Shown here in pieces: positions 26,455-35,270 of a stretch of DNA of 64,000 bases (positions within the stretch are counted from its first letter, which is position 1; the number at the start of each line of letters is the position of its first letter). The notes beneath the pieces are model-generated. The model was not told the origin of the DNA, did no database searches, and saw nothing but the letters and a program-made list of their open reading frames with translations. This DNA is from Streptomyces poonensis (GTDB lineage: Bacteria; Actinomycetota; Actinomycetes; Streptomycetales; Streptomycetaceae), in the NCBI RefSeq assembly GCF_014650915.1, contig NZ_BMVW01000008.1, positions 113,851-177,850 on the forward strand. Reading direction: 5' to 3'. Made by a program: the position numbers and the translations under genes.

Positions 26455-27615
26455 ATGTCAGCACGTACAGGATGGGTGGCGGCGGTCGCGGTGGCGGTGG
26501 CGGTGGCGGTGACGGCGGCCCTGGCCGCACCCGCCGTGGCGGCACCCGCCCCGGCCCCGGCCAGAGCCGGTCACCCGGCCACGCAGGCGGCCATGGACGC
26601 GGCGGTGAAGGACGGCGTACCCGGTGTGGCGGCCCAGGCGAAGGACCGGCGCGGCACCTGGAAGGCCACTTCGGGCGTCGGCGACCTCAAGACGGACGCC
26701 CCGCGTTCGGCCGATGACCGCTACCGCGTCGGCAGCATCACCAAGACGTTCGTCGCGACGGTCCTGCTCCAGCTGGAGGCGGAGGGCAGGCTGTCCCTCG
26801 ACGACACGGTGGACAAGTGGCTCCCGGGCCTGGTCCGCGGCCACGGCCACGACGGCCGCGCCATCACCCTCCGGCAGCTCCTCAACCACACGAGCGGCAT
26901 CTATGACTACACGGCCGACGACACCTTCGGCCGCACGTACTTCCTGGAGGACGGCTTCCTCGAGCACCGCTACGACACGCTGAGCCCCCAGCAGCTCGTA
27001 CGGACCGCCATGCGGCACAAGCCGGACTTCGCCCCCGGCACGTCCTGGAACTACTCCAACACCAACTACGTCCTGGCCGGCCTGGTCATCGAGAAGGCCA
27101 CCGGCAACCCGTACGGCGACGAGATCCGTCGCCGCATCATCGAGCCCCTGCACCTGCGCGCCACACTCGTCCCCGGCACCTCCCCGAAGATGCCCCGCCC
27201 CAGCAGCCGTGCCTACGGCAAGCTGGCCGAGACGGACACCGGTCCGACGTACGACGTCACGGAGCTCAACCCCTCGCTGGCTTACGCGGCGGGTGAGATG
27301 ATCTCCGACTCGGGTGATCTCAACCGCTTCTACTCGGCCCTGCTGAAGGGCAGGCTGCTGCCGGCGGAGCAGCTCTCCGAGATGAAGAAGACGGTCGAGG
27401 TCGACATCGCGCCGAACGCGGCCTACGGGCTGGGCCTCATCGAGCGGGAACTCAGCTGCGGCGTCACCGTCTGGGGCCACGGCGGCGGCATCCACGGCTC
27501 GTCCTCGGAGGCCGTGACGACGGAGGACGGCCGCCACTCGCTCGCCTTCAACTTCAACGGTGACTGGTCGGGCGACAGCGAGGCGGTGATCGAAGCGGAG
27601 TTCTGCGGCAAGTAG
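26455..27615 (+). CDS. Secreted beta-lactamase-fold serine hydrolase (class C/DD-peptidase family)
   Basis: 386 aa. A signal peptide (about 1-35, Ala/Val-rich) is followed by the penicillin-recognising fold: the SxxK nucleophile SITK in VGSITKTFVA, the YSN triad in WNYSNTNYVLAG and HGGG near the C-terminus in place of KTG. This set fits D-Ala-D-Ala carboxypeptidase or esterase members such as the Streptomyces R61 enzyme. Role: trimming cell-wall peptides, or an esterase. The start region has GGACG upstream only; the ATG is taken because the signal peptide begins there. It is followed by a bidirectional hairpin. Confidence 0.9.
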   Translation: MSARTGWVAAVAVAVAVAVTAALAAPAVAAPAPAPARAGHPATQAAMDAAVKDGVPGVAAQAKDRRGTWKATSGVGDLKTDAPRSADDRYRVGSITKTFVATVLLQLEAEGRLSLDDTVDKWLPGLVRGHGHDGRAITLRQLLNHTSGIYDYTADDTFGRTYFLEDGFLEHRYDTLSPQQLVRTAMRHKPDFAPGTSWNYSNTNYVLAGLVIEKATGNPYGDEIRRRIIEPLHLRATLVPGTSPKMPRPSSRAYGKLAETDTGPTYDVTELNPSLAYAAGEMISDSGDLNRFYSALLKGRLLPAEQLSEMKKTVEVDIAPNAAYGLGLIERELSCGVTVWGHGGGIHGSSSEAVTTEDGRHSLAFNFNGDWSGDSEAVIEAEFCGK

Positions 27616-27643
27616 CCGACCGTGGGGCGAGCAGCCGACCGCG

Positions 27644-27666
27644 GGGCCGCCGGAACCCGGCGGCCC
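27644..27666. terminator. Bidirectional terminator
   Basis: Perfect 10-base arms (27644-27653, 27657-27666) with a 3-base loop between convergent genes. Confidence 0.7.
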
Positions 27667-27684
27667 ACCCCACCCCGCGCCCGG

Positions 27685-28731
27685 CTACCTGGGGAGCACC
27701 ACCACGTACATCGCCGGCTCCCGCTCCGTCGAGGCCATCAGGGCCGTGCGGACGACCGTGGCCTGCTGGTCCAGGGAGTCGCGGAGCTTCCTCGGGGTGG
27801 TGTGGACGACGGTGATGCCGAGGCGCTCCAGGTGCTCGCGCTTGCGGGCGTACTCCGACCACTCGGTGTCGTCGTCGTCCTGGCGCGGCGCCCGGGTGTC
27901 GAGCTCGACGGCCACCGCGTGCTCCGGCCAGTAGGCGTCGACACCGCCCAGGTCCGGGCCGCCCGGCAGCCTCAGGTCCACGTTCCACACCGGGTCCGGC
28001 AGGCCGTGCTCGTCGACCATCCGGTAGAGGCGGTCCTCCGCGAGGGCCCGCCCCTCGGCGAGGAGCGAGTCGACCGCGTCCACCACGTGGGGGCGGGTGA
28101 GCAGCCGGGCCCGGTTCAGCTCCCGCACCACCGCGGCCGCCTCGCAGTGGCCCGCGCGGACCGCCTCCGTCAGCAGGCGGCGGACGGCGGGCGCGTCGTC
28201 GAGCTCGGCCACCGCGTCGGCCAGGGCGCGCGGGACCGGGGCGACGGGGAAGCCGCCGATCTGCACGGGGGCGGGAAGTGCGGCTTCGCGCAGGACGTGG
28301 GCGCAGCGAGTGGAGCGGAGCCGGCGCAGCCGGGGCACCAGGACGTCGATCCGCTCCAGGGACAGCAGCGGGGGAGCGGAGGTGAACCCGTGCAGGGCGA
28401 GGGCGGCCAGGCCCGTCACCACGGCGTCCGTGTAGCGGACCGGAGGGCGCGGCTCATCGGCGTGGGGCTGGGCCGGCACCCCGCCGGTGTCCCGGCAGCG
28501 TCCCGCGTACAGCAGCACCGCGTGCAGCCGCTCCTCCGGGGTGGGCGGGCCCGGGTGGAGCAGGTACACGCCCGGCAGGAGCTGCTGCCAGGGGCCGCCG
28601 GGACGGCACCGCGCGTTGGTGTCGGCGGGCGTGACGCCGTGGGCGCGCAGCTGGGCGGTGGTCAGCACCCGGCGGCGGAGGCCGGTCAGCCGGTGCGGGG
28701 AGCGGGAGGAGAGCGGGGCGTCGTGGTTCAT
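27685..28731 (-). CDS. AbiEi-like winged-helix protein with C-terminal VSR/DUF559-type nuclease-like domain
   Basis: 348 aa. The N-terminal 80 residues (LTTAQLRAHGVTPADTNARCRPGGPWQQLLPGVYLLHP) match the AbiEi-type antitoxin winged helix. A middle segment (YTDAVVTGLAALALHGF, then IDVLVPRLRRLRSTRCAHVLRE) is also usual in such proteins. The C-terminus (about 235-340) contains a restriction-endonuclease-like core with DLGGVDAYWPEHAVAVELD and a later KREHLERLGITVV helix, giving the D...ExD pattern of Vsr/DUF559 folds. No cognate AbiEii toxin gene is adjacent. Proteins of this shape are common solitary genes in actinomycetes. Function unknown; DNA binding is likely and nuclease activity possible. 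Confidence 0.75.
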   Translation of the reverse strand: MNHDAPLSSRSPHRLTGLRRRVLTTAQLRAHGVTPADTNARCRPGGPWQQLLPGVYLLHPGPPTPEERLHAVLLYAGRCRDTGGVPAQPHADEPRPPVRYTDAVVTGLAALALHGFTSAPPLLSLERIDVLVPRLRRLRSTRCAHVLREAALPAPVQIGGFPVAPVPRALADAVAELDDAPAVRRLLTEAVRAGHCEAAAVVRELNRARLLTRPHVVDAVDSLLAEGRALAEDRLYRMVDEHGLPDPVWNVDLRLPGGPDLGGVDAYWPEHAVAVELDTRAPRQDDDDTEWSEYARKREHLERLGITVVHTTPRKLRDSLDQQATVVRTALMASTEREPAMYVVVLPR

Positions 28732-28955
28732 GACCCCGGAGTTTCCCGAGCCTGATCCACTTCCTGACCGCTGTTACACGCTCGTCGTCGAATCCGGACA
28801 ACGACGCCCGCATGCACGGGCGTTCGGGGAGCGGGAGACGCTGGTCCGGGCCGGAGCGGGGGGAGGTTACGGCTCCGGACACCCGGATTTCGTAACCACC
28901 GGGGAGGGGCACCGGGTCAACTTCCGGTGTCCCTCCCCGGCGGCCGGACGCGTGG

Positions 28956-31571
28956 CTACCGGGCCGCCGCCGCGTCGCACGCCTGCCCCTGGAGCGTGCG
29001 TGCCAGGTCGTCCCGGGCCTCCAGGACCAGCCTGCGCAGGGCCGGCGGGGCGTCCTCGTGCGCCGACAGCCAGGCGTCCGTGGCGGCGAGGGTGTCCCCG
29101 GAGTCCGCGAGCGCCGGGAACAGGCCCCGCACCACGTCCATGCCGATCTGGATGGACCGTTCCCGCCACACCCGCTCGATCGCCGCGAAGTACCGCTCCG
29201 CGTACGGTGCGATCAGCTCCCGCTGCGACGGCTGCACGAAGCCCGAGATCGTCGCCTCGACGAGGGCGTTGGACAGGGCGTCCGACTCCACGACCTGCGC
29301 CCACGCCTGCGCCTTGACCTCGGCCGACGGCCGGGCGGCCAGGCAGCGCACCTGGTGCCGCTTGCCGGAGGCGGTGTCGTCGCGGGCCAGCTCGGCGGCG
29401 AGGGCCTTCTCGTCGGCCTCGCCGTGCGCGGCCAGCGGCTCCAGGAACGCCCACCGCAGCTCCTGGTCCACGTCCAGTCCGTCGATCTTCTCGGCGCCCT
29501 CCAGCAGGCCCTTCAGCAGCCGGAAGTCCTCCGGGCCCGACGCGACCGACGCGAAGAAGCGCGCCCAGGTGAGCTGGTGCTGGCTGCCGGGCGCCGCCGC
29601 GCGCAGCTCGCGCAGCGCGCCCTGTGCCAGCAGCCGGCCGCCCTCCGCGCGCCACTCCGGCGTCGCGTAGTGCGTCAGCGCCGACCGTGTCCAGGCGTGC
29701 AGCATCTGGAGCACACCGATGTCGGACTCGCGCCCGGCGAACCGCAGCACCAGGCCGGCGAAGTCCCGCGCGGGCAGCAGCCCGTCCCGCGTCAGGTTCC
29801 ACAGCGCCGACCAGCACAGCGCCCGCGCGAGGGGGTCGGTGATGTCCCCGAGGTGCTCGCGCAGCGTCGCCAGCGACGCCTCGTCGAAGCGGATCTTGCA
29901 GTAGGTGAGGTCGTCGTCGTTGACCAGCACCAGCTCGGGGGCCTCGGCGCCCGCCAGCTCGCCCACGACCGTGCGCGGCCCGTGCACGTCGACCTCCGCG
30001 CGCGCGTACCGCTCCACGGAGCCGCTCGCCGTCCGCCGGTACAGGCCCACGGCGACCCGGTGGGGCCGCAGCTCGGGGTGCGACTCGGGGGCCTCCTGGA
30101 CGACCGCCAGCTCGTCGATCCGGCCCTCGGCGGTGAGGAGCACCTGCGGGGTGAGGGAGTTGACGCCGGCCGTCTGGAGCCAGGACCGCGACCAGGCCGA
30201 CATGTCGCGCCCGGAGGTCTCCTCCAGCACCGACAGCAGGTCACCGAGACGCGTGTTGCCGTACGCGTGCCGCTTGAAGTAGCGCCGCGCGCCCTCCAGG
30301 AAGGCGTCCCGGCCGACGTACGCCACCAGCTGCTTCAGCACGGAGGCGCCCTTGGCGTAGGTGATGCCGTCGAAGTTGAGCTTGGCGTCCTCCAGGTCAC
30401 GGATGTCGGCCGTGACCGGGTGTGTGGAGGGCAGCTGGTCGGCGCGGTACGCCCAGGCCTTGCGGTTGTTGGCGAAGGTGATCCAGCCGTTCTCGAAGCG
30501 GGTCGCCCCGACCATCGAGAAGACGCCCATGAAATCGGCGAAGGACTCCTTGAGCCACAGGTCGTCCCACCACACCATGGTCACCAGGTCGCCGAACCAC
30601 ATGTGCGCCATCTCGTGCAGAATTACGTTCGCGCGGCGCTCGTACGAGGCGCTCGTGACCTTCCCGCGGAAGACGAACTCCTCGCGGAAGGTGACCATCC
30701 CGGGGTTCTCCATGGCGCCGAGGTTGTACTCGGGCACGAAGGCCTGGTCGTACTTCCCGAACGGGTACGGGAAGTCGAAGTGGTCGTGGAAGAAGTCCAG
30801 GCCCTGCTTGGTGACGAGGAAGACGTCGTCGGCGTCGAAGTGCGGTGCGAGGCCCTTGCGGCACATCGCGCCGAGCGGGATCTCCAGCCGCGTACCGTCC
30901 GCGAACTCCCGCTCGTAGGTGTCCGTCACGTAGTGGTACGGGCCCGCCACGACCGCCGTGATGTACGTGGAGATCGGCTTCGTCTCCGCGAACCGCCACA
31001 CCCCGTCGTGCCGCTCGCCGACGCCGTTGCTCCAGACCGTCCAGCCCTCGGGGGCGCGCACCTCGAAGCGGAAAGGAGCCTTCAGGTCCGGCTGCTCGAA
31101 GTTGGCGAACACCCGGCGGGAGTCGGCCGGCTCGTACTGCGTGTAGAGGTAGACCTCGCCGTCCTCGGGGTCGACGAAGCGGTGCATGCCCTCGCCCGTA
31201 CGGGAGTACGCGCACTGGGCGTCGACGACCAGCTCGTTGTCGGCGGCCAGGTCCTCCAGCAGGATCCGCGCGCCGTCGAAGACCTCGCTCGGGTCGAGGT
31301 CCTTGCCGTTGAGGGAGACCGCGGTGACGCTCGGCGCGATCAGATCGGCGAAGCTGGTGGCGCCCGGGTCGGCGCACCGGAAGCGGATGGTGGTCACCGA
31401 GCGGAAGGTGCGCGGCTCTCCGCCAAGCTCTCGGCTTCGCTCGAGCGGGGAGGACCCCCATCCGGACTCGCCCACGGCGGACCGCAGGTCGAGCGACACC
31501 TCGTACCCCTCGACGGACAGCAGCGCGGCCCGCTCCCGGGCCTCGTCGCGGGACAGATTCTCACCGGGCAC
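28956..31571 (-). CDS. pepN: Aminopeptidase N, second paralogue (M1 family)
   Basis: 871 aa. Same architecture as the PepN at 14804-17377: GAMEN at residues 285-289, HEMAH at 319-323 and the third zinc ligand Glu at 342. The GTG start at 31569-31571 follows a GAGGGAG ribosome site. The protein carries an extra segment (about residues 33-53) absent from the paralogue, encoded by a hairpin repeat at 31416-31460 and inserted without breaking the frame between two beta strands near the N-terminus. The enzyme should still be active because all catalytic motifs are intact. Two cytosolic PepN enzymes in one region suggest different peptide preferences. Confidence 0.95.
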   Translation of the reverse strand: MPGENLSRDEARERAALLSVEGYEVSLDLRSAVGESGWGSSPLERSRELGGEPRTFRSVTTIRFRCADPGATSFADLIAPSVTAVSLNGKDLDPSEVFDGARILLEDLAADNELVVDAQCAYSRTGEGMHRFVDPEDGEVYLYTQYEPADSRRVFANFEQPDLKAPFRFEVRAPEGWTVWSNGVGERHDGVWRFAETKPISTYITAVVAGPYHYVTDTYEREFADGTRLEIPLGAMCRKGLAPHFDADDVFLVTKQGLDFFHDHFDFPYPFGKYDQAFVPEYNLGAMENPGMVTFREEFVFRGKVTSASYERRANVILHEMAHMWFGDLVTMVWWDDLWLKESFADFMGVFSMVGATRFENGWITFANNRKAWAYRADQLPSTHPVTADIRDLEDAKLNFDGITYAKGASVLKQLVAYVGRDAFLEGARRYFKRHAYGNTRLGDLLSVLEETSGRDMSAWSRSWLQTAGVNSLTPQVLLTAEGRIDELAVVQEAPESHPELRPHRVAVGLYRRTASGSVERYARAEVDVHGPRTVVGELAGAEAPELVLVNDDDLTYCKIRFDEASLATLREHLGDITDPLARALCWSALWNLTRDGLLPARDFAGLVLRFAGRESDIGVLQMLHAWTRSALTHYATPEWRAEGGRLLAQGALRELRAAAPGSQHQLTWARFFASVASGPEDFRLLKGLLEGAEKIDGLDVDQELRWAFLEPLAAHGEADEKALAAELARDDTASGKRHQVRCLAARPSAEVKAQAWAQVVESDALSNALVEATISGFVQPSQRELIAPYAERYFAAIERVWRERSIQIGMDVVRGLFPALADSGDTLAATDAWLSAHEDAPPALRRLVLEARDDLARTLQGQACDAAAAR
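31416..31460. repeat. Dispersed hairpin repeat captured in-frame inside the second pepN
   Basis: The element reads C-rich run, AAGCTC, TCGGCTTCGC, TCGAGC, G-rich run, with GCTC/GAGC inner arms and CC/GG outer arms. I recognise the AAGCTCTCGGCTTCGCTCGAG core as a repeat commonly seen between genes in Streptomyces chromosomes. Here it is translated (minus strand GSSPLERSRELGGE). A related structure lies at 52874-52909. Confidence 0.75.
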
Positions 31572-31752
31572 GGCGCCACTCCCTCGGCTGGTGTTCAGCA
31601 TATGGACAGGTCCGATCCTGCCATGCGCTCCTGACGCCGGACAGCGGGCGGGGGCGTGCGCGCGACGTGTGCCCGCGGCGGGGGAACGGTACGGGAATGA
31701 CAGGGGCGTGCGACGGTGTTGCCCGGGAAAAGACCGCCTTCCTAGGAGAGCC

Positions 31753-32427
31753 ATGTCCGAGCAGTCCTCCGCGACGACCGCCACGACGACCTCCGGCAAG
31801 ACCCCCGTCGACTTCTGGTTCGACCCCCTGTGCCCCTGGGCCTGGATGACCTCGCGCTGGGTCCTGGAGGTGGAGAAGGTCCGCGACATCGAGGTCCGCT
31901 GGCACCTGATGAGCCTCGCCGTCCTGAACGAGGACAAGCTCGACGACCTCCCCCAGGAGTACCGGGAGCTGCTCGAGAAGAAGGCGTGGGGACCGGTCCG
32001 GGTCGTCATCGCCGCCCAGCAGGAGCACGGCCCCGAGGTGCTCGGCGACCTCTACACCGCGCTCGGCACCCGCGTGCACAATCAGGGCGAGGGCATCGAG
32101 AAGGAGGTCGTCGCCCGGGCCCTGGAGGACGTCGGTCTGCCCGCGTCCCTGATGGACCACTGGGACTCCACCCCGTACGAGAAGGAACTGCGCGCCTCCC
32201 ACAAGGAGGGCATCGACAAGGTCGGCCAGGAGGTGGGCACGCCGGTCATCGCGGTGCCCGGCGCCGACGGCGAGCAGATCGCCTTCTTCGGCCCGGTCGT
32301 CACCCCGGCGCCCAAGGGCGAGGAGGCCGCCAGGCTGTGGGACGGCACCCTGATGGTCGCCTCGATCCCCGGCTTCTACGAGATCAAGCGCACGCGCACC
32401 AAGGGGCCGGACTTCAGCAACCTCTGA
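31753..32427 (+). CDS. DsbA-family mycothiol-dependent oxidoreductase
   Basis: 224 aa, thioredoxin fold with the helical insertion of the DsbA/FrnE group. The active-site motif is DPLCPWAW (Cys about residue 27), a single-cysteine CxxA form, and the cis-proline segment is GTPVIAVPG. It resembles the mycobacterial Rv2466c family, which uses mycothiol to reduce disulfides and nitro compounds in the cytosol. No signal peptide is present, in keeping with a cytosolic role. The ATG at 31753 follows AGGAG with good spacing. It is divergent from the second pepN. Confidence 0.9.
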   Translation: MSEQSSATTATTTSGKTPVDFWFDPLCPWAWMTSRWVLEVEKVRDIEVRWHLMSLAVLNEDKLDDLPQEYRELLEKKAWGPVRVVIAAQQEHGPEVLGDLYTALGTRVHNQGEGIEKEVVARALEDVGLPASLMDHWDSTPYEKELRASHKEGIDKVGQEVGTPVIAVPGADGEQIAFFGPVVTPAPKGEEAARLWDGTLMVASIPGFYEIKRTRTKGPDFSNL

Positions 32428-32483
32428 GGGACGGGACCTCTGAGGCACGGGACCTCTGGGCGACGAGGTGAGAGCGGTACGCG

Positions 32484-32717
32484 TCACTCGATGTCGTCCG
32501 GCATGCGCTTGGGCTGCCTGAAGCGCTTCTTGGCCCAGGAGGTGCGGAGGTTGCGGCAGCCGGTGCCGTCGGCACGGGTCCTGACGCACAGGAAGTACTC
32601 CTCCACGTACGGCTCGCCGATCTCCTGGCGGAGCCAGGCCTTCTGAGCGTCGCTGAGAGGAACGTGCGTCTCCGTGGTGCCGCACGTCTGGCAGGACAGC
32701 TTCCTCGGACCGGTCAT
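32484..32717 (-). CDS. Small zinc-ribbon-like hypothetical protein
   Basis: 77 aa from the ATG at 32715-32717. An N-terminal CQTCG pair and a later FLCVRTRADGTGC pair could bind one zinc ion. The rest is basic, with a C-terminal KKRFRQPKRM segment suited to nucleic-acid contact. No characterised family is recognised. It stands alone, convergent to the DsbA-like gene. Confidence 0.7.
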   Translation of the reverse strand: MTGPRKLSCQTCGTTETHVPLSDAQKAWLRQEIGEPYVEEYFLCVRTRADGTGCRNLRTSWAKKRFRQPKRMPDDIE

Positions 32718-32807
32718 GTCAGGACCGTGCCCCGGAGCCGCGCCCACCGGAAGTACCGTGCATCGGCGCGTGAGGGAAACCGTGCCCCTGCCGCATCACG
32801 GGAACGG

Positions 32808-32842
32808 GAGAGCCCCGCGAGTCACGACCTCGCGGGGCTCTC
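32808..32842. terminator. Terminator downstream of sodF
   Basis: Perfect 14-base arms (32808-32821, 32829-32842) around a 7-base loop, followed on the plus strand by CCCTCTTT. It lies 66 bases beyond the sodF stop codon and upstream of the small zinc-ribbon gene. Confidence 0.75.
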
Positions 32843-32907
32843 CCTCTTTCCGCCTGCCCGGTGAGCGGTGAGAAGACGATCACGAGCAGGGCGGACCCGG
32901 GGCTCCC

Positions 32908-33549
32908 TCAGGGAGTCAGCAGCAGGGCGTTCGTGCGGGACCTGGCCACCTCGAAGCGCCGTGCCACGTCCTGCCAGTTGACGACCTGCCACATGGCCTC
33001 GATGAAGTCGACCTTCTGGTTCTTGTACTGCAGGTAGAAAGCGTGCTCCCAGGCGTCGAAGACGAGGATCGGCGTCGATCCCTGGCCGACGTTGCCCTGG
33101 TGGTCGTAGACCTGCTCGACGATGAGGCGCCCGCTCAGCGGCTCGTACGCCAGGACGCCCCAGCCGGAGCCCTGGGTGGTGGCGGCCGCCTTGGACAGCT
33201 GGGCCTTGAAAGCGGCGAAGGAACCGAAGGACTCGGCGATCGCGTCGGCCAGCTCGCCCACGCCGTCGGCCGCCAGCGGCTCACCGCCGCCGTCGCCGGT
33301 CATGTTGTGCCAGTAGATGGAGTGCAGGATGTGGCCGGAGAGGTGGAAGGCCAGGTTCTTCTCCAGGCCGTTGATCGAGCCCCAGGTCTCCTTGTCCCGC
33401 GCCTCCGCGAGCTGCTCCAGCGTGTCGTTGGCGCCCTTCACATACGCCGCGTGGTGCTTGTCGTGGTGCAGCTCGATGATCTCGGGGCTGATCACGGGGG
33501 CGAGCGCGGAGTAGTCGTACGGCAGCTCAGGAAGTGTGTAGACGGCCAT
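32908..33549 (-). CDS. sodF: Iron superoxide dismutase
   Basis: 213 aa. Converts superoxide to oxygen and hydrogen peroxide in the cytosol. Metal ligands are visible: the His in ELHHDKHHAAYV (about 28), the His in FHLSGHILHSIYWHN, and Asp/His in LVFDAWEHAFYLQY. Sequence and length fit the Fe(Zn)-SOD of Streptomyces. A Shine-Dalgarno GGAGGGG lies before the ATG. An inverted repeat GTTGCA-N7-TGCAAC 23-41 bases upstream matches the Nur-type operator known to repress sodF when nickel is available and the nickel SOD takes over. It is therefore probably expressed under nickel limitation. Confidence 0.96.
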   Translation of the reverse strand: MAVYTLPELPYDYSALAPVISPEIIELHHDKHHAAYVKGANDTLEQLAEARDKETWGSINGLEKNLAFHLSGHILHSIYWHNMTGDGGGEPLAADGVGELADAIAESFGSFAAFKAQLSKAAATTQGSGWGVLAYEPLSGRLIVEQVYDHQGNVGQGSTPILVFDAWEHAFYLQYKNQKVDFIEAMWQVVNWQDVARRFEVARSRTNALLLTP

Positions 33550-33571
33550 GCCAGGTCCCCTCCGACCTCTT

Positions 33572-33590
33572 GTTGCAACTTATGTGCAAC
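33572..33590. promoter_or_regulatory. Probable Nur box upstream of sodF
   Basis: GTTGCA (33572-33577), 7 bases, TGCAAC (33585-33590): a perfect 6-base dyad in an AT-richer island. Nur, the nickel-responsive Fur homologue of Streptomyces, is known to bind a TTGCAA-type dyad at sodF. Assignment rests on motif and gene identity. Confidence 0.75.
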
Positions 33591-33655
33591 TGCACGCTAA
33601 CAGCAAGAAGGGGGAACCGGGCGGCCGGGCGCGCGAAGATCCGCGTCCGTGCACG

Positions 33656-33695
33656 CGAAAGGGCCCCCGCACGGTCGCGTGCGAGGGCCCTTTCG
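33656..33695. terminator. Terminator of the first amino-acid permease gene
   Basis: Arms of about 18 bases starting CGAAAGGGCCC and ending GGGCCCTTTCG, with one mismatch and a short loop. It lies 20 bases beyond the permease stop on the minus strand and also shields the sodF promoter from read-through. Confidence 0.75.
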
Positions 33696-33714
33696 GGAGG
33701 CGGGGAACCGTGGA

Positions 33715-35127
33715 TCAGCTTCTGGCGCGCGCCCGCTGCCACGCGTATCCGACGGCCGCCAGGAACAGCGTCATCCCGCCTGTCGAGTACAGCTGCACCC
33801 GCGTGTCCGGCTCCCGCGCCATCAGTACGAACATCGCCACCATCGCCGCCAGCGCCACCCAGGTGAGCACCGGGAACGCCCACATCCGCACGACGAGCCT
33901 CTCCGGTGCCTCGCGCTCCGTCCGGCGGCGCAGCAGCAGCTGCGAGACCGCGATGAAGATCCACACGACGAGGATCACCGCGCCGATCATGTTCAGCAGC
34001 CAGGGGAAGACGTCGTCCGGCCGCCAGTAGCTCAGCAGGACGCAGACGAACCCGAACACGCTGGAGACGACCACGGCCACGCGCGGCACCCCGCCCGAGA
34101 CCCGGGCCAGCGCCTTCGGACCCTGGCCGCGCTGCACCAGCGAGTACGCGATGCGCGAGGAGCCGTAAATGTTGGCGTTCATCGCCGACAGCAGTGCCAC
34201 CAGCACGACCACGTTCATCAGCTGGCCGGCGCCGGGAATGCCGAGCTGTTCGAGGGCGGCGACGTACGGGCCCTGCTCGACGACCGCCTTCGAGTCCCAC
34301 GGGACGAGCGTGACGACGACCGCCATCGAGCCGATGTAGAAGAGCGCGATGCGCCACATCGCCGTACGGACCGCGCTCGCGACGCCCCGCACCGGGTCCT
34401 CGGACTCCGCCGCCGCGATCGTCACGGTCTCCAGGCCGCCGTACGCGAACACCGAGGCGAGCAGGCCGACGATCAGGCCCTCGCTGCCGTTCGGCAGGAA
34501 GCCGCCCTGGCCGGTGAGGTTGCTCAGGCCGGGCGAGTCCGTGCCGGGCAGCACACCGGTGACCGCGAGCACGCCGAGCACGAGGAACAGGACGATCGCG
34601 CCGACCTTCAGTGCCGCGAACCAGAACTCGAACTCGCCGAAGTTCCTCACGGCGGCCAGGTTCGTGCCGACGAACACCACCATGAACAGCGCCACCCACA
34701 TCCACTCGGGCGTCCCCGGCAGCCAGCCGGTCACGATCTGGGCGGCGCCGATGCCCTCCAGGCCGACCGCGGTGCACAGCAGCACCCAGAAGGCCCAGCC
34801 CACGGTGAAGCCGGCCCACGGTCCGATCGCCCGCTCCGCGTGGTCCGAGAAGGAGCCGGACGACGGGTACGCGGCCGACATCTCGCCGAGCATCCGCATC
34901 ACCAGCATGACGAGCAGGCCGGACAGCGCGTACGCGACGACGATCGACGGACCGGCGGCGGCGATGCCCGCACCGGAGCCCACGAACAGGCCCGCGCCGA
35001 TCACCCCGCCCAGGGCGATCATCGACAGATGGCGCTGCTTCAGGCCGTGCGAGAGGGAGGCGTCCGCGGCCGGCGTCTCCGGCGGGGCCTCGGGGGTGGT
35101 GCGCGAGGACATGGGTGGGGCGTCCAT
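33715..35127 (-). CDS. APC superfamily amino-acid permease
   Basis: 470 aa with twelve predicted membrane helices. The start of TM1 (SMIALGGVIGAGLFVGSG) and the following MLGEMSAAYPSSGSFSDHAERAIG are hallmarks of the AAT/GabP group of proton-coupled amino-acid uptake systems. It is about 50% identical by eye to the permease at 38879-40306, including GLKxRHLSMIA and GGFLPNG phrases. The start is either ATG 35125-35127 or the internal ATG 15 bases later; neither has a good ribosome site. The upstream gap carries an 11-bp tandem array. Substrate not determined. Confidence 0.9.
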   Translation of the reverse strand: MDAPPMSSRTTPEAPPETPAADASLSHGLKQRHLSMIALGGVIGAGLFVGSGAGIAAAGPSIVVAYALSGLLVMLVMRMLGEMSAAYPSSGSFSDHAERAIGPWAGFTVGWAFWVLLCTAVGLEGIGAAQIVTGWLPGTPEWMWVALFMVVFVGTNLAAVRNFGEFEFWFAALKVGAIVLFLVLGVLAVTGVLPGTDSPGLSNLTGQGGFLPNGSEGLIVGLLASVFAYGGLETVTIAAAESEDPVRGVASAVRTAMWRIALFYIGSMAVVVTLVPWDSKAVVEQGPYVAALEQLGIPGAGQLMNVVVLVALLSAMNANIYGSSRIAYSLVQRGQGPKALARVSGGVPRVAVVVSSVFGFVCVLLSYWRPDDVFPWLLNMIGAVILVVWIFIAVSQLLLRRRTEREAPERLVVRMWAFPVLTWVALAAMVAMFVLMAREPDTRVQLYSTGGMTLFLAAVGYAWQRARARS

Positions 35128-35270
35128 TACGTTGCGGGTGCTTGTACTAGGGCAAAAACGCGACCAGTGTGGTGGGCCTTCCCGGCCGGAAGGTGAAACC
35201 GACCACCATCCGGACGCCCACGTAACGGAATGTTCACATCCGCCTACCCGGTGTTCCTGCGGGCGGGGCT

